Notes: a model not told the origin generated them from the letters alone. Counted from the first letter of the stretch, positions 6,923 to 15,575 are shown. The stretch: 64,000 nucleotides of DNA from Hominilimicola fabiformis (GCF_020687385.1 NZ_JAJEQM010000003.1:206885-270884), one strand, 5' to 3'. Numbers and translations are program-made.

Positions 6923-8501
6923 TGTTACTATCAGTGTCGATTTCAACCACGTCTGAAATATTGATAGGGAAGTTCAGTCCCTCAATATCTTCGGCAATGT
7001 TAAAGTAAACATATATCTCATTTTTTGAAACAACACGAATTTCTTTTACAACCTTTTTCAATTCCTCGTTTGTGATGTTGCCCGAAAAATCAAATGCACT
7101 GAATGTGTTAAGAAATGCTTGAATACTTGCTTTGATTTTTTGAGTGATTTCTCGTGTCTTGTTTGTTTCGTTAAGACGAAAACTCAATTTTTCGATTTCT
7201 TCGTTTATAGGAATCATATCGTGTTCCGCCTCGTCCATTGTAATAAGTGCTTTTACGGCAAGTGTTTTTAATCGTTCACGTTCCTGTTTTAATTCGTCAA
7301 GACGGTTTTCGACTTCCTCCAACACAATACCGCTTGTATTTCTGATGTATTCTTTGATTATACTGTTGCACCTTGTTTCGACAAGTGTAAAAAAGCTTTC
7401 TCGGTCGTTAAGCAATGATTTAAACAATGTATTCAAAGCCGATTTCAACCAATCTTCATCAATGCGGATGTATTCGGAATCACATCTGCCGCTGCCGTAT
7501 GAGCTTCGTTTTGAGCAAGTCCACCAAACTTTAGGCGGTCGGTTGGGGGAGTATTGCTTTTGATATCGTCTGTATGAAAAGCCACAACTGTTGCATTTTA
7601 TAAGATTTGAAAATAAATGCTTATTACTGCGTTTTTCACGTTGACAGTATTGCTTTGCGTTCTTTTCTTTTATCTGTTGTGCCTTTTCAAATTGCTCGTC
7701 CGATATAATGCGAAATTCCGGTCTTTCCGATACATACCATTCTTCTTTAGGATTTTTTTGTCGCTGACTTGTAAATATATCTTTCATACTCTCTTTACCG
7801 TTAATGACCGTGCCTATATAAATCGGATTGGTTAAAATTCTGCCGACAGAAATTTGACTCCAATTATAATTCGGTTGACCGTCTTTTAATTTTTTTGTCT
7901 TGACGTGTGACTCGTAAAGAAATTTTGCAATTTTCGCCATGCCCCATTCTTCTTCGGTGTATAAGTCAAAAATTTTCTGTACCCAACGGCTTTCTTCTGG
8001 ATTGGGTACAAGAGTGTATTTGTCGGTTCTGTCGTAGCCGAAAACAAAATTCGGAACAATACCTCGCTCTTTGCTGAATTGCTTGCCGAATTTTGTGCGT
8101 TCACTGATTTTTTGACTCTCGTTTTCCGCAATCATAGCCATAAGGTTGAGCGTAAACATGTCAATATCCTTGCCCTCACCCATGTTTACAAGGTGTAGTT
8201 GAACACCGAGATTTGCAAGCTCTCTTGAAACAGTTATAAAGTCAAGAGTGTTTCTGAACAGACGGCTAATGTCCTTGACATATAAACGCTGAAATTCACC
8301 ACGTCTTGCCGCACTCAAAAGCCTTTGTAAATCTTTTCTGTTTTTCATTTTGGTGGCGGATTTGCCCTTGTCACTATATATGCGAATGAGCGTGTCGTTA
8401 CGATTGCCGACGTATTTTTCAAAAAATTCACGCTGATTTTCCAGACTTAGCTCTTGTTCTTCCTTGTTTGTAGAAACCCTGATGTATGCCACTGCGTCCA
8501 T
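6900..8501 (-). CDS. large serine recombinase (integrase/excisionase of the element)
   Basis: A 533-residue large serine integrase. The N-terminal resolvase domain (about 1-150) has YIRVSTNKEEQ with catalytic Ser10 and the conserved Arg-rich KDISRLFRN block. Next come a recombinase domain (about 160-270) and a zinc ribbon with CNSCGFSYRR and a later C-x10-C pair (about 315-355). A coiled coil near 405-460 follows, then the C-terminal part. The start follows AGAGAGGGTG. The last codons read through the attachment core: integrated, the protein ends NNRAQRCT. In an excised circle the frame would run past the core and end 19 codons after it differently (NNRAYSSSYPC... to a TAA). It is the obvious enzyme for insertion into and excision from spoIIID. 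Confidence 0.95.
   Translation of the reverse strand: MDAVAYIRVSTNKEEQELSLENQREFFEKYVGNRNDTLIRIYSDKGKSATKMKNRKDLQRLLSAARRGEFQRLYVKDISRLFRNTLDFITVSRELANLGVQLHLVNMGEGKDIDMFTLNLMAMIAENESQKISERTKFGKQFSKERGIVPNFVFGYDRTDKYTLVPNPEESRWVQKIFDLYTEEEWGMAKIAKFLYESHVKTKKLKDGQPNYNWSQISVGRILTNPIYIGTVINGKESMKDIFTSQRQKNPKEEWYVSERPEFRIISDEQFEKAQQIKEKNAKQYCQREKRSNKHLFSNLIKCNSCGFSYRRYQKQYSPNRPPKVWWTCSKRSSYGSGRCDSEYIRIDEDWLKSALNTLFKSLLNDRESFFTLVETRCNSIIKEYIRNTSGIVLEEVENRLDELKQERERLKTLAVKALITMDEAEHDMIPINEEIEKLSFRLNETNKTREITQKIKASIQAFLNTFSAFDFSGNITNEELKKVVKEIRVVSKNEIYVYFNIAEDIEGLNFPINISDVVEIDTDSNNRAQRCT
6914..6939. other. attachment junction at the recombinase end (core plus attP arm)
   Basis: Plus-strand TGCACGGT (6915-6922) is the 8-bp core shared with the other junction. 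CTATCAGTGTCG (6928-6939), on the element side, is the inverted partner (11 of 12 bases) of CGACACGGATAG at 27,533-27,544. Together the two arms would form a symmetric attP in the excised circle. The core lies inside the last codons of the recombinase gene. Confidence 0.85.
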
Positions 8502-8541
8502 TTAAACACCCTCTCTGTTAATTCTAAAATATTCTAAAAGA

Positions 8542-8570
8542 AGTATATCATAGAATTATTTGAAATACAA
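8542..8570 (-). promoter_or_regulatory. promoter of the recombinase gene with adjacent direct repeats
   Basis: On the minus strand TTGTAT, a 17-base spacer and TATACT lie about 41 bases upstream of the recombinase start. Two direct copies of TTCTAAAA (8522-8529 and 8532-8539, plus-strand sense) sit just downstream of the -10 and could be a repressor operator; this is inference. Confidence 0.55.
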
Positions 8571-8622
8571 TAGTACAATGTAAATTTGTAAATAATATTA
8601 GATAAAGTATCACCAAACATTA

Positions 8623-8651
8623 AAAATGGTGAGGACGTACCTCACCATTTT
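8623..8651 (-). terminator. terminator of the excisionase-like gene
   Basis: AAAATGGTGAGG (8623-8634) pairs with CCTCACCATTTT (8640-8651) over a 5-base loop. On the minus strand it is followed by a T-rich stretch. Confidence 0.7.
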
Positions 8652-8668
8652 GTGTTTATTGCGATACC

Positions 8669-8854
8669 TTATGTATTTATTCCGCTTTCAGAAGAGATAT
8701 AGTCGTCTACGGCTTTCTTGGGGATTTTCCAACACGAGCCGATTTTAAAGCCTTTGATTTTACCGTTCCTCAGCAGGTTATACAAAGTGTTTCTTCCGAC
8801 AAGAAGATAATCCATAACTTCATCAGTGGTCCATATTTCATAATTATCTGACAT
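8669..8854 (-). CDS. excisionase-like helix-turn-helix protein
   Basis: A 61-residue single-domain DNA-binding protein of the MerR-like/HTH_17 excisionase family. It has the pattern EIWTTDEVMDYLLVGRNTLY, LLRNGKIKGFKIGSCWKIPK and VDDYI. Such proteins often act as recombination directionality factors or as plasmid/phage helix-turn-helix regulators. Its position 168 bases upstream of the recombinase and 37 bases downstream of the initiator-like gene suggests a role in excision control, which is inference. Large serine integrases need a directionality factor for excision, and this is the best candidate in the element. Confidence 0.8.
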   Translation of the reverse strand: MSDNYEIWTTDEVMDYLLVGRNTLYNLLRNGKIKGFKIGSCWKIPKKAVDDYISSESGINT

Positions 8855-8891
8855 TATGCGTCAACTCCATTCGTAAAATATTAATTGTATG

Positions 8892-9944
8892 TTATACGCA
8901 TAAATCATCATAATCGGAATACTCCAATGCCAAGTCTAAAGGATTTCTGATTGTATCAAATTCGTAGCGTCTTGGAATTACGACAGGACTCACACCGATT
9001 TTATTAAACTTTTTAAGTATGGCTTTTATCTGAGATTTATTGAAATTAAGTATATCAAACGCCCTATCTAAACTGCTGTGAGTAGCAGATGACTTTACAA
9101 GCTCTTTCATCAATTTCTTTGAATTTTTCTTGCATGATGATTTATCAATCATTGAGTATATGTCAGTAAGTTTATAAAAATCACCTGTGCCATAGAAGAT
9201 ATTTGCATAATGCTTGAAAATGTATTTTCCTATAATATCACTTTCCTTTAAAAAGGAAGATGCAGAAGTACATTTGAATTTCTTTGTAAGATGTCTGACT
9301 TTCTTTTTAAAACAACGTATTTCAATTCTTATAATTTTTTTTGAATTATCAATATAACGACATTTAGGATTTTTTTCTTTTAGCTGTCGATATTTATTGT
9401 AGTAGGTGACTTCAATACCGTTATTTCCGGTTATGGTAATACCATTCTTTGATAAGGTATTTCTTTTAGATTTTTCGTTTTTATATTTTTTTATGGTATA
9501 TTTGCTCGGGAAATATCCTCGTTTTAATAAATTTATGTAAGAATCAATTACTGCTTGATCATTCAGTTCCACATTGCTGCAATAATCAATTCTTGATATA
9601 TTGCAAGAATCAAATTCAGGTAAAAATGGTGATACGGTTTTTATCAATATATTAAATTTCTTTATAAGTTTATCAATGTTTTTAGAATTAAATATTCCAA
9701 TATAGTTGTGGTTTTCCAATACACGTCTTGGATTGATTCTATAATATAAGACATGATGATTATATTCGTCTTGTTTGTATTTTTTTATGAATATTATGAT
9801 ACCGTAATCTTGTAATGCGTTGAAAACAGCACAATCGTCTTTGGGTTTGTAATTTTGTCCGGATGCATTATATAATTCATTGTATACAATACGCACATCA
9901 TCAGTGGATAACTTGTAACTTAGTTCAAATGTATGAAAATTCAT
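8892..9944 (-). CDS. putative rolling-circle replication initiator-like protein
   Basis: A 350-residue basic, lysine-rich protein. Motifs NISRIDYCSNVEL (about residue 118) and a later GIEVTYYNKYRQLKEK with IIRIEIRC match the pattern of phage/plasmid replication proteins of the filamentous-phage gene II/CRI type, often found in small mobile elements of gut Clostridia. I infer nicking at an origin during replication of the excised circle. AAGGAGG stands 7-8 bases before the ATG. The gene is lower in GC than its neighbours. An alternative is a relaxase-like or other Tyr-dependent nuclease; a structure search would be decisive. Confidence 0.55.
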   Translation of the reverse strand: MNFHTFELSYKLSTDDVRIVYNELYNASGQNYKPKDDCAVFNALQDYGIIIFIKKYKQDEYNHHVLYYRINPRRVLENHNYIGIFNSKNIDKLIKKFNILIKTVSPFLPEFDSCNISRIDYCSNVELNDQAVIDSYINLLKRGYFPSKYTIKKYKNEKSKRNTLSKNGITITGNNGIEVTYYNKYRQLKEKNPKCRYIDNSKKIIRIEIRCFKKKVRHLTKKFKCTSASSFLKESDIIGKYIFKHYANIFYGTGDFYKLTDIYSMIDKSSCKKNSKKLMKELVKSSATHSSLDRAFDILNFNKSQIKAILKKFNKIGVSPVVIPRRYEFDTIRNPLDLALEYSDYDDLCV

Positions 9945-10160
9945 ACTATTACCTCCTTAGTATTACCGCATTATTGGTTTATATATAATACGATATTAGT
10001 ATTATATTGTTATCTTAATATTATTTTTTATATTTTTATTTGGTAAAATATTTATACTTATATAATGACAGGTGATGTATAATCGAAGATGGTGAAGTAA
10101 ATGCAGAGATAAAAGTCGATTTAAATATATATTTAATAGTAGTAATTGTTGATATTTTCC

Positions 10161-10189
10161 TTGACAATAAAAGAAAAATGATATATAAT
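10161..10189 (+). promoter_or_regulatory. consensus promoter of the redox cassette
   Basis: TTGACA (10161-10166), exactly 17 bases, and TATAAT (10184-10189) form a perfect consensus promoter 34 bases before the Fur-family gene. The AT-rich palindromic stretch TTAATTAATAATAA just downstream of the -10 could be a Fur/PerR-type operator for autoregulation (inference). Confidence 0.8.
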
Positions 10190-10223
10190 CTTAATTAATA
10201 ATAAATCCTAACAAGGAGGACAA

Positions 10224-10622
10224 ATGACGAGTAGAAGAAACACCATTCAGAAAGACTTAGTACGAAATGCTGTATATGAGATGAAAAGACATGTTACAGC
10301 AAATGAAGTGTATGAATTTATAAAAGAATCATATCCTACAATCGGAAAAGGAACTGTATATAGAAATCTTGATATATTGGTAGAGGAAGGTGCTTTGAGG
10401 AAAGTTGAAGTCTCGGAGGGACCAAACCGATTCGATTTTACATTGAAAAATCACTACCATGTCAAGTGTGTAAAATGCGGTGAGGTATCAGATGTGGATA
10501 TGGATGAAATACCGGATTTGATGAAAAAAATTCATGATACTCACGGAATTGAATTTTTGGATTACGATATTTCATTTAAAGGCATTTGCTCAAAATGCAG
10601 GGAGGAGGCAAAAGAGGAATAA
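10224..10622 (+). CDS. Fur/PerR-family metal-dependent repressor
   Basis: A 132-residue protein. It has the winged-helix half [32 protein letters not shown] (about 27-58), the metal-site [13 protein letters not shown] (about 76-90) and the second CxxC near the end (CSKCR). This is the standard Fur/PerR architecture and length. Because the next gene encodes a rubrerythrin fusion, a peroxide-sensing PerR-like role is most likely, but the metal ligands alone do not separate PerR from Fur. AAGGAGG precedes the ATG. It is the first gene of a tightly packed cassette: one base separates its stop codon from the next start. Confidence 0.9.
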   Translation: MTSRRNTIQKDLVRNAVYEMKRHVTANEVYEFIKESYPTIGKGTVYRNLDILVEEGALRKVEVSEGPNRFDFTLKNHYHVKCVKCGEVSDVDMDEIPDLMKKIHDTHGIEFLDYDISFKGICSKCREEAKEE

Positions 10623-10623
10623 C

Positions 10624-11799
10624 ATGGATAGAAAAGCAATGTATAGGCTGAGTTACGGACTGTTTGTATTGACTGCAAGGGAAGCTGAAAAAGATAATGG
10701 ATGCATTATTAACACAGCAATTCAGGCAGCTTCGGAACCAAACCAATTAAGTATATGCGTCAATAAGACAAATTACACGCATGATATGATTGAAAGAACC
10801 GGAAAATTTACAGTATCAGTTCTGAGTCAGAATGCACAGTTTGAATTATTTAAACATTTTGGCTTTCAATCAGGAAGAAATACCAATAAATTTGAAACAT
10901 TTAAAAAGTGTGACAGGGGTATAAATGATATTTATTATATTACGGAAGGTACAAATGCATATATTTCTGTAAAAGTTATTAAAACAGAGGATTTGGGTTC
11001 ACATACAATGTTTATCGGTGAGATAACCGATATGGAAGTTTTAAGTAATATACCTTCTGTCACATATGATTATTACCAGAATAATATTAAGCCAGAGAAC
11101 GTTGGAAAAACGGAGGACGGTCAGACAATATGGCGTTGCAGAATTTGTGGATATGAATATGTAGGTGAAGAACTACCGGATGATTTTATATGTCCTTTAT
11201 GTAAGCACCCGGCATCAGATTTTGAAAAAGTAGTAAAGAAAACGGAGGTAAAAGTAATGGCAGCAAACAAGTACGCAGGAACACAGACAGAGAAAAATTT
11301 ACAGGAGGCATTTGCAGGAGAATCACAGGCAAGAAATAAGTATACTTATTTTGCATCTGTAGCGAAAAAGGAAGGCTATGAGCAGATGTCAGCTTTATTT
11401 TTAAAAACAGCAGATAATGAAAAAGAACATGCAAAGATGTGGTTCAAGGAACTGGCAGGAATTAGTAATACAAAAGAAAATTTAGCGGCAGCTGCGGAAG
11501 GCGAAAATTATGAGTGGACAGATATGTATGAGAGCTTTGCAAAAACGGCTGAGGAAGAAGGTTTCCATGAGCTTGCAGCAAAATTCAGAGCTGTAGGAGA
11601 GATTGAAAAGCACCACGAAGAGAGATATCGTGCTCTTCTTAAGAATATCGAAACTGCACAGGTATTTGAAAAAAGTGAAGTTAATGTATGGGAATGCCGT
11701 AACTGCGGACATATTGTGGTAGGAACAAAGGCTCCGGAGGTATGTCCAGTATGTAATCATCCACAGAGCTATTTTGAAGTGCATGAAGAAAATTATTAA
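10624..11799 (+). CDS. flavin reductase-rubredoxin-rubrerythrin fusion
   Basis: A 391-residue three-part redox protein. Residues 1-155 are a flavin reductase-like FMN-binding domain ([23 protein letters not shown]). Residues 168-200 are a rubredoxin ([17 protein letters not shown]). From residue 212 there is a complete rubrerythrin: [24 protein letters not shown] and [10 protein letters not shown] di-iron ligands, then a C-terminal rubredoxin-like ribbon. The first two parts form the high-molecular-weight rubredoxin known from acetogens, an electron donor for oxygen/peroxide-reducing enzymes. The in-frame ATG at 11257 has its own GGAGG site, so free rubrerythrin may also be made. It presumably detoxifies peroxide with NAD(P)H-derived electrons. 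Confidence 0.9.
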   Translation: MDRKAMYRLSYGLFVLTAREAEKDNGCIINTAIQAASEPNQLSICVNKTNYTHDMIERTGKFTVSVLSQNAQFELFKHFGFQSGRNTNKFETFKKCDRGINDIYYITEGTNAYISVKVIKTEDLGSHTMFIGEITDMEVLSNIPSVTYDYYQNNIKPENVGKTEDGQTIWRCRICGYEYVGEELPDDFICPLCKHPASDFEKVVKKTEVKVMAANKYAGTQTEKNLQEAFAGESQARNKYTYFASVAKKEGYEQMSALFLKTADNEKEHAKMWFKELAGISNTKENLAAAAEGENYEWTDMYESFAKTAEEEGFHELAAKFRAVGEIEKHHEERYRALLKNIETAQVFEKSEVNVWECRNCGHIVVGTKAPEVCPVCNHPQSYFEVHEENY

Positions 11800-11812
11800 G
11801 GGGGAGATTATT

Positions 11813-12769
11813 ATGAAGAAACAAACGATTAATTCAAAAAAAGCAGTAATGATAGGCTGTGGCTTTGTCGGTTCCGCATCTGTATTTGCTCTTATGCAAA
11901 GTGGATTATTTACAGAGATTGTTCTTATTGATGCAGATAAGGATAAAGCAGATGGTGAAGCGATGGATATTAGTCATGGAATACCATTTGCCAGTCCAAT
12001 GAAAATATATGCCGGTGATTATGATGATGTTGTTGATGCTGCAATCGTTATCATATCTGCCGGAGCAGGACAAAAACCGGGAGAAACAAGACTTGATCTT
12101 GTAAATAAAAATGTAGCAATATTTAAGTCAATTATTCCTGAAATAGCAAAGAGAAATTTTGCAGGTATCATGTTGGTAGTCGCTAATCCGGTAGATATTC
12201 TTACTCAGGTAGCCATAAAGTTATCAGGACTTCCGGAAAACAGAGTTATTGGTTCGGGTACAGTGTTAGATAGTGCACGATTAAGATATAAGCTTGGTGA
12301 GCATTTATCGGTGGATAGCAGGAGTGTTCATGCATTTATCTTAGGAGAACATGGTGACAGTGAAGTTGTAGCATGGTCATCAGCCAATGTATCTGGTGTT
12401 CCGTTAAGTGAAATGTGTGAAATGCGTGGGCATTACAAGCATAAGGAAAATACGGAAGAAATAGCGACAGCGGTCAAGAATAGTGCTTATGAAATTATAA
12501 ATAAAAAGCATGCTACATATTATGGAATTGCGATGTCTGTAAAAAGAATCTGTGAAGTGATTATGAGAGACGAGAAATCAATACTCCCAATATCTCACAT
12601 GATTCATGGTATATATGACATTGACGGAGTTTCATTGAGTATGCCGGCTATTGTAGGTGCAAATGGTGTTGAGTCAGACGTACCTATTAATTTGAATGGC
12701 GAGGAAGCATTAAAGCTTAAGGAATCAGCTGATGCTTTGAAAAAAATTATAGAAAAAATTGAACTATAA
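11813..12769 (+). CDS. ldh: L-lactate dehydrogenase
   Basis: A 318-residue NAD-dependent dehydrogenase converting pyruvate to L-lactate. Nucleotide-binding GCGFVGSASVFALM is at 15-28. The substrate-specificity position is Gln in AGAGQKPGETR (about 87), which indicates lactate rather than malate. Also present are VANPVDILTQVA, GSGTVLDSARLRY, and GEHGDSE with catalytic His180. The start at 11813 has GGGGAG upstream; an extended frame from 11774 lies inside the previous gene. It lies 13 bases after the rubrerythrin fusion, in the same operon. Lactate formation would spend NADH under oxygen exposure; that connection is inferred. Confidence 0.95.
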   Translation: MKKQTINSKKAVMIGCGFVGSASVFALMQSGLFTEIVLIDADKDKADGEAMDISHGIPFASPMKIYAGDYDDVVDAAIVIISAGAGQKPGETRLDLVNKNVAIFKSIIPEIAKRNFAGIMLVVANPVDILTQVAIKLSGLPENRVIGSGTVLDSARLRYKLGEHLSVDSRSVHAFILGEHGDSEVVAWSSANVSGVPLSEMCEMRGHYKHKENTEEIATAVKNSAYEIINKKHATYYGIAMSVKRICEVIMRDEKSILPISHMIHGIYDIDGVSLSMPAIVGANGVESDVPINLNGEEALKLKESADALKKIIEKIEL

Positions 12770-12878
12770 ACTTTTGCAGATAGAATAAAATGGAATATGC
12801 ATATTAAGATTACATAATAACACAAATATAACAGCAATATAGGCTGTGCATTAATATATTTATAAGGAGGAACAACGA

Positions 12879-13034
12879 ATGAAATACATATGTGATGTTT
12901 GCGGATGGGAATACGATGAGGAGAAGGGCTACCCGGAAGGTGGTATTGCACCCGGTACAAAATGGGAGGATATTCCGGAGGATTTTGAATGTCCGTTATG
13001 TTTTGTAGGAAAAGATCAGTTTTCAGAAGCTTAA
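12879..13034 (+). CDS. rubredoxin
   Basis: A 51-residue electron carrier too short for the usual length cut-off. It has the two iron-binding motifs CDVCGW (Cys5, Cys8) and CPLC (Cys38, Cys41) with the typical YPEGGIAPGTKWEDIPEDF loop between them. AAGGAGG lies 8-9 bases before the ATG. It is the fourth gene of the redox cassette and likely passes electrons to the rubrerythrin or to other oxygen-reducing partners. Confidence 0.93.
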   Translation: MKYICDVCGWEYDEEKGYPEGGIAPGTKWEDIPEDFECPLCFVGKDQFSEA

Positions 13035-13056
13035 TTTGATTATAAAGGATATATAT

Positions 13057-14289
13057 ATGAAAGTAGAGCCACTTAGTATAGATATTGTTGGATTGGTAGG
13101 AGCTTGTTCTTATGCATTGGACTGCATCGAAGCAGAACTTGTAAATGTAAAAAATAAACATGGAAAAAGAGTGGCTTATATAAGTGTACGTATGGCTGAA
13201 TATTGGTCAATCAAAAGTGATGCGTTACAAGATTTAGCCATGTGTGCTTTGTTGCATGATAATGCCCTAACCCAATATATTTCGGAAGAACTACAAAATC
13301 ATTCCGATGTTTATATCAAAAATAATTTATCAGAGGAGAAAAAACATCTTCATTGTATTTATGGTGAAAAAAATATCTCAAAACTTCCGTTTAAAACAGA
13401 TGTTTCAAACGCTATATTATATCACCATGAGCATGCGGATGGAACCGGTCCATTTCAAAAGACATGGCGGGAAATTCCATTGTTTGCAAGGATAATTCAT
13501 TTGGCTGATATGATTGATATTATCGGAAACAGTAAGGACTTTAATGGGCAGAGATGGAATTTTATATGTCAGTATCTTTCAAAAAATAAGGATCGTTTAT
13601 TTGACTCCGAATGTGTGAACGCTTTTCGTCATGCATTCACAAAAGAATCCTTTATGTGTTTAAGTGATGATTCTTTTGAAACAAATCTATGGGGGATTAT
13701 TCCAAGAAAAAAACAAGTTTTTGACTGGGAAACATGTAAAAACGTTGCAGACTTTTTTGCAAATATTATTGATTATAAATCTTCTTTTACCAGCAGGCAT
13801 TCTGTAGGAGTAGCTGAAAAAGCATCTCTGCTTGCTAACTATATGGGATTTAACACAATAAATACACAAAAAATGTATTTGGCTGGCGCTTTGCATGATA
13901 TCGGTAAAATGGCAATAGGCAATGAGATTTTGGAAAAACCAGATAAACTCACGGATGATGAATTTTCTAAAATGAAAAATCATGCTGGGTATACGTATCG
14001 TATATTATCAGATGTTGATGATTTTGAGGAAATACGAGATTGGGCGGCTTTTCACCATGAAAAGTTAAATGGAAAAGGATATCCTTTTGGAAAAACTGCT
14101 GATGAATTAAATGAGCCGGAACGTATCATGGCTTGCATTGATATTTATCAAGCGCTTACCGAGGACAGACCATATAAGAAAGGATTATCGCATGAAAAAA
14201 CATGTGATATACTTGATGACATGGCACAGAAAGGTTTTATCGATTCAACTATCTCAAACAAACTCAGAGAATTTTTCAACATAATCTAA
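13057..14289 (+). CDS. HD-GYP-type phosphohydrolase with duplicated HD domains
   Basis: A 410-residue cytoplasmic protein with two HD domains. The first is near residues 65-160 (LLHDNALT, YHHEHADGTGP), and the second near residues 245-400 has GALHDIGKM and FHHEKLNGKGYP, the HD-GYP signature of cyclic-di-GMP phosphodiesterases. The plan resembles the tandem HD-GYP proteins that many Clostridia place next to oxygen-defence genes. The ATG at 13057 with AAAGGAT was preferred over a start at 13036 that overlaps nothing but lacks a ribosome site. It is 22 bases after rubredoxin and ends the cassette before a strong terminator. Actual activity on c-di-GMP is not shown by the sequence. Confidence 0.85.
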   Translation: MKVEPLSIDIVGLVGACSYALDCIEAELVNVKNKHGKRVAYISVRMAEYWSIKSDALQDLAMCALLHDNALTQYISEELQNHSDVYIKNNLSEEKKHLHCIYGEKNISKLPFKTDVSNAILYHHEHADGTGPFQKTWREIPLFARIIHLADMIDIIGNSKDFNGQRWNFICQYLSKNKDRLFDSECVNAFRHAFTKESFMCLSDDSFETNLWGIIPRKKQVFDWETCKNVADFFANIIDYKSSFTSRHSVGVAEKASLLANYMGFNTINTQKMYLAGALHDIGKMAIGNEILEKPDKLTDDEFSKMKNHAGYTYRILSDVDDFEEIRDWAAFHHEKLNGKGYPFGKTADELNEPERIMACIDIYQALTEDRPYKKGLSHEKTCDILDDMAQKGFIDSTISNKLREFFNII

Positions 14290-14300
14290 GATACTATAAT

Positions 14301-14350
14301 AAAAAACTGCGATATAATTACTGAGAAAAGTAATATATCGCAGTTTTTTT
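14301..14350 (+). terminator. terminator of the redox cassette
   Basis: A long hairpin with one bulge: arms AAAAAACTGCGATATA/ATATATCGCAGTTTTTTT, ending in seven T residues directly after the HD-GYP gene. Confidence 0.85.
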
Positions 14351-14431
14351 ATTTTGGCTTTTCCGAAGTTATAAATATATAGTATATATGTGAATAGTCA
14401 CAGACTAAATAAATTAAAAAGGAGGATAGAG

Positions 14432-14719
14432 ATGTTTAATGGGAAAAGATTTGTTACAAGCGGGATTGCGGAGAAAGTACCGTTGGAATTGCAAGTGACA
14501 ATGTGGAATATGATTGACACCATGGACGAGCAAAAGGACTATTTACAAGTATTCGACTTATCGGAGGAAAACGGAAAACAGAAGATTGTTCATTCACAAG
14601 AACAACCGGAATACAAGAAGGAGTATCTGTTTGAAACAGGTACTCCTTTTTTGTGTGCAAAGATTTTTGTCATAGACGATGTGACACATTCAACAATGCT
14701 ATTTAACTATGAATATTAA
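14432..14719 (+). CDS. DUF960 family protein
   Basis: A 95-residue protein with the DUF960 pattern: KRFVTSGIAEKVPLELQVTMWNMID, then KDYLQVFDLS and a C-terminal IFVIDD segment. Members are frequent on plasmids and integrative elements of Firmicutes and have no settled function. GGAGG lies 8 bases before the ATG at 14432; the longer frame from 14390 lacks such a site. It starts a three-gene group of small element proteins, 14 bases ahead of the next gene. Confidence 0.8.
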   Translation: MFNGKRFVTSGIAEKVPLELQVTMWNMIDTMDEQKDYLQVFDLSEENGKQKIVHSQEQPEYKKEYLFETGTPFLCAKIFVIDDVTHSTMLFNYEY

Positions 14720-14733
14720 CGGAGGAAAAGAAA

Positions 14734-15198
14734 ATGAGTGAAGAAAATAAAAATGTACGATGTGATTTATACAGAAAAATTTTTAATTCTGCCATTGAAA
14801 AATCAGTCAACCTTCAAGAAGAAGAACTTCATTCAAAAGATGAAGCAAAACTTTTTGTTGACACTATTAATGTAATGAGAGCCTCAAATAAGGTTTCACT
14901 TTCAGAAATACAAGAGGGTAAGAAGAATATAGCATCTTGTTCTAATAATTGTATTGGTTATTATGATGGAATTTATATTTATCTTATCTGGGAAGCGGCA
15001 TATGCAAAAGCAAATGAATTTTTGCGGAAAGCAGATGATGGATTTTCTTTGCCCAAAAGAGAACTTGAAACAAAATTAATTAAAAAAGGGTATTTAATAC
15101 CTGCTAAAGACGGGCGTCATAAAGTCAAAAAAACTATTAATGGGTCAAGAAGCGGATTAATGAGATTCGACCGCAAAAAGTTTGAAAATAATAAATAA
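14734..15198 (+). CDS. mobile-element protein of unknown function
   Basis: A 154-residue soluble protein, start supported by GGAGGAAAAG. The last 45 residues (LIKKGYLIPAKDGRHKVKKT, then SGLMRFDRKKF) resemble the C-terminal DNA-binding tail of DUF927/helicase-type proteins of integrative elements. This suggests either a small relative or a remnant of a larger replication protein. The N-terminal half is not recognised. It is cotranscribed with the DUF960 gene. Confidence 0.55.
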   Translation: MSEENKNVRCDLYRKIFNSAIEKSVNLQEEELHSKDEAKLFVDTINVMRASNKVSLSEIQEGKKNIASCSNNCIGYYDGIYIYLIWEAAYAKANEFLRKADDGFSLPKRELETKLIKKGYLIPAKDGRHKVKKTINGSRSGLMRFDRKKFENNK

Positions 15199-15367
15199 AT
15201 TTTAAGTGTGCCAAGTGTGACAGGTGTGTCAAATATAGTATTTATGCGGTTTATAGGCATATTACAGTGTGGCATCATGTCACATGTGGCACAGTATATA
15301 TGATAATTTTGTTATTATTTTAATCTGCATTGCATATTATAACATATCACGGAAAGGGGGAGGTACA

Positions 15368-15514
15368 TTGGACAAGTCACAAAAAGTTATAACAATAGAT
15401 GAAGTAGACGAGCGGATAAAAGAACACATACGGGACGTTCTTGCAACCGCAATAGCAAAAAGCCTTGCCCGCACGGTTATTAAAGAAGTTTGCGGTGAGG
15501 ATACGGATACATAA
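15368..15514 (+). CDS. 48-residue element protein, function unknown
   Basis: A short charged protein read from a TTG at 15368 that follows a strong GGGGGAGGT ribosome site. Sequence begins MDKSQKVITIDEVDERIKEH and ends GEDTDT. The frame extends upstream to 15269, but that part is AT-rich intergenic DNA without a start signal. A helical middle (RDVLATAIAKSLARTV) suggests a small DNA-associated or regulatory protein, but no family is recognised. A terminator follows. Confidence 0.6.
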   Translation: MDKSQKVITIDEVDERIKEHIRDVLATAIAKSLARTVIKEVCGEDTDT

Positions 15515-15523
15515 AAATTATAG

Positions 15524-15553
15524 AGCAGAGAATACGTTTTGTTATTCTCTGCT
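15524..15553. terminator. bidirectional terminator between convergent genes
   Basis: AGCAGAGAATA (15524-15534) pairs with TATTCTCTGCT (15543-15553), followed by TTATTTTTTT on the plus strand and flanked by A-rich sequence on the other side. It separates the small element protein from the convergent Fic gene. Confidence 0.8.
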
Positions 15554-15575
15554 TTATTTTTTTACATAATAGACT

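Noticed and set aside
15198..15368. Extension of the 48-residue element protein upstream to 15269
   Set aside because: The added part is AT-rich, has no ribosome site, and starts within intergenic repeats; the TTG at 15368 has GGGGGAGG.
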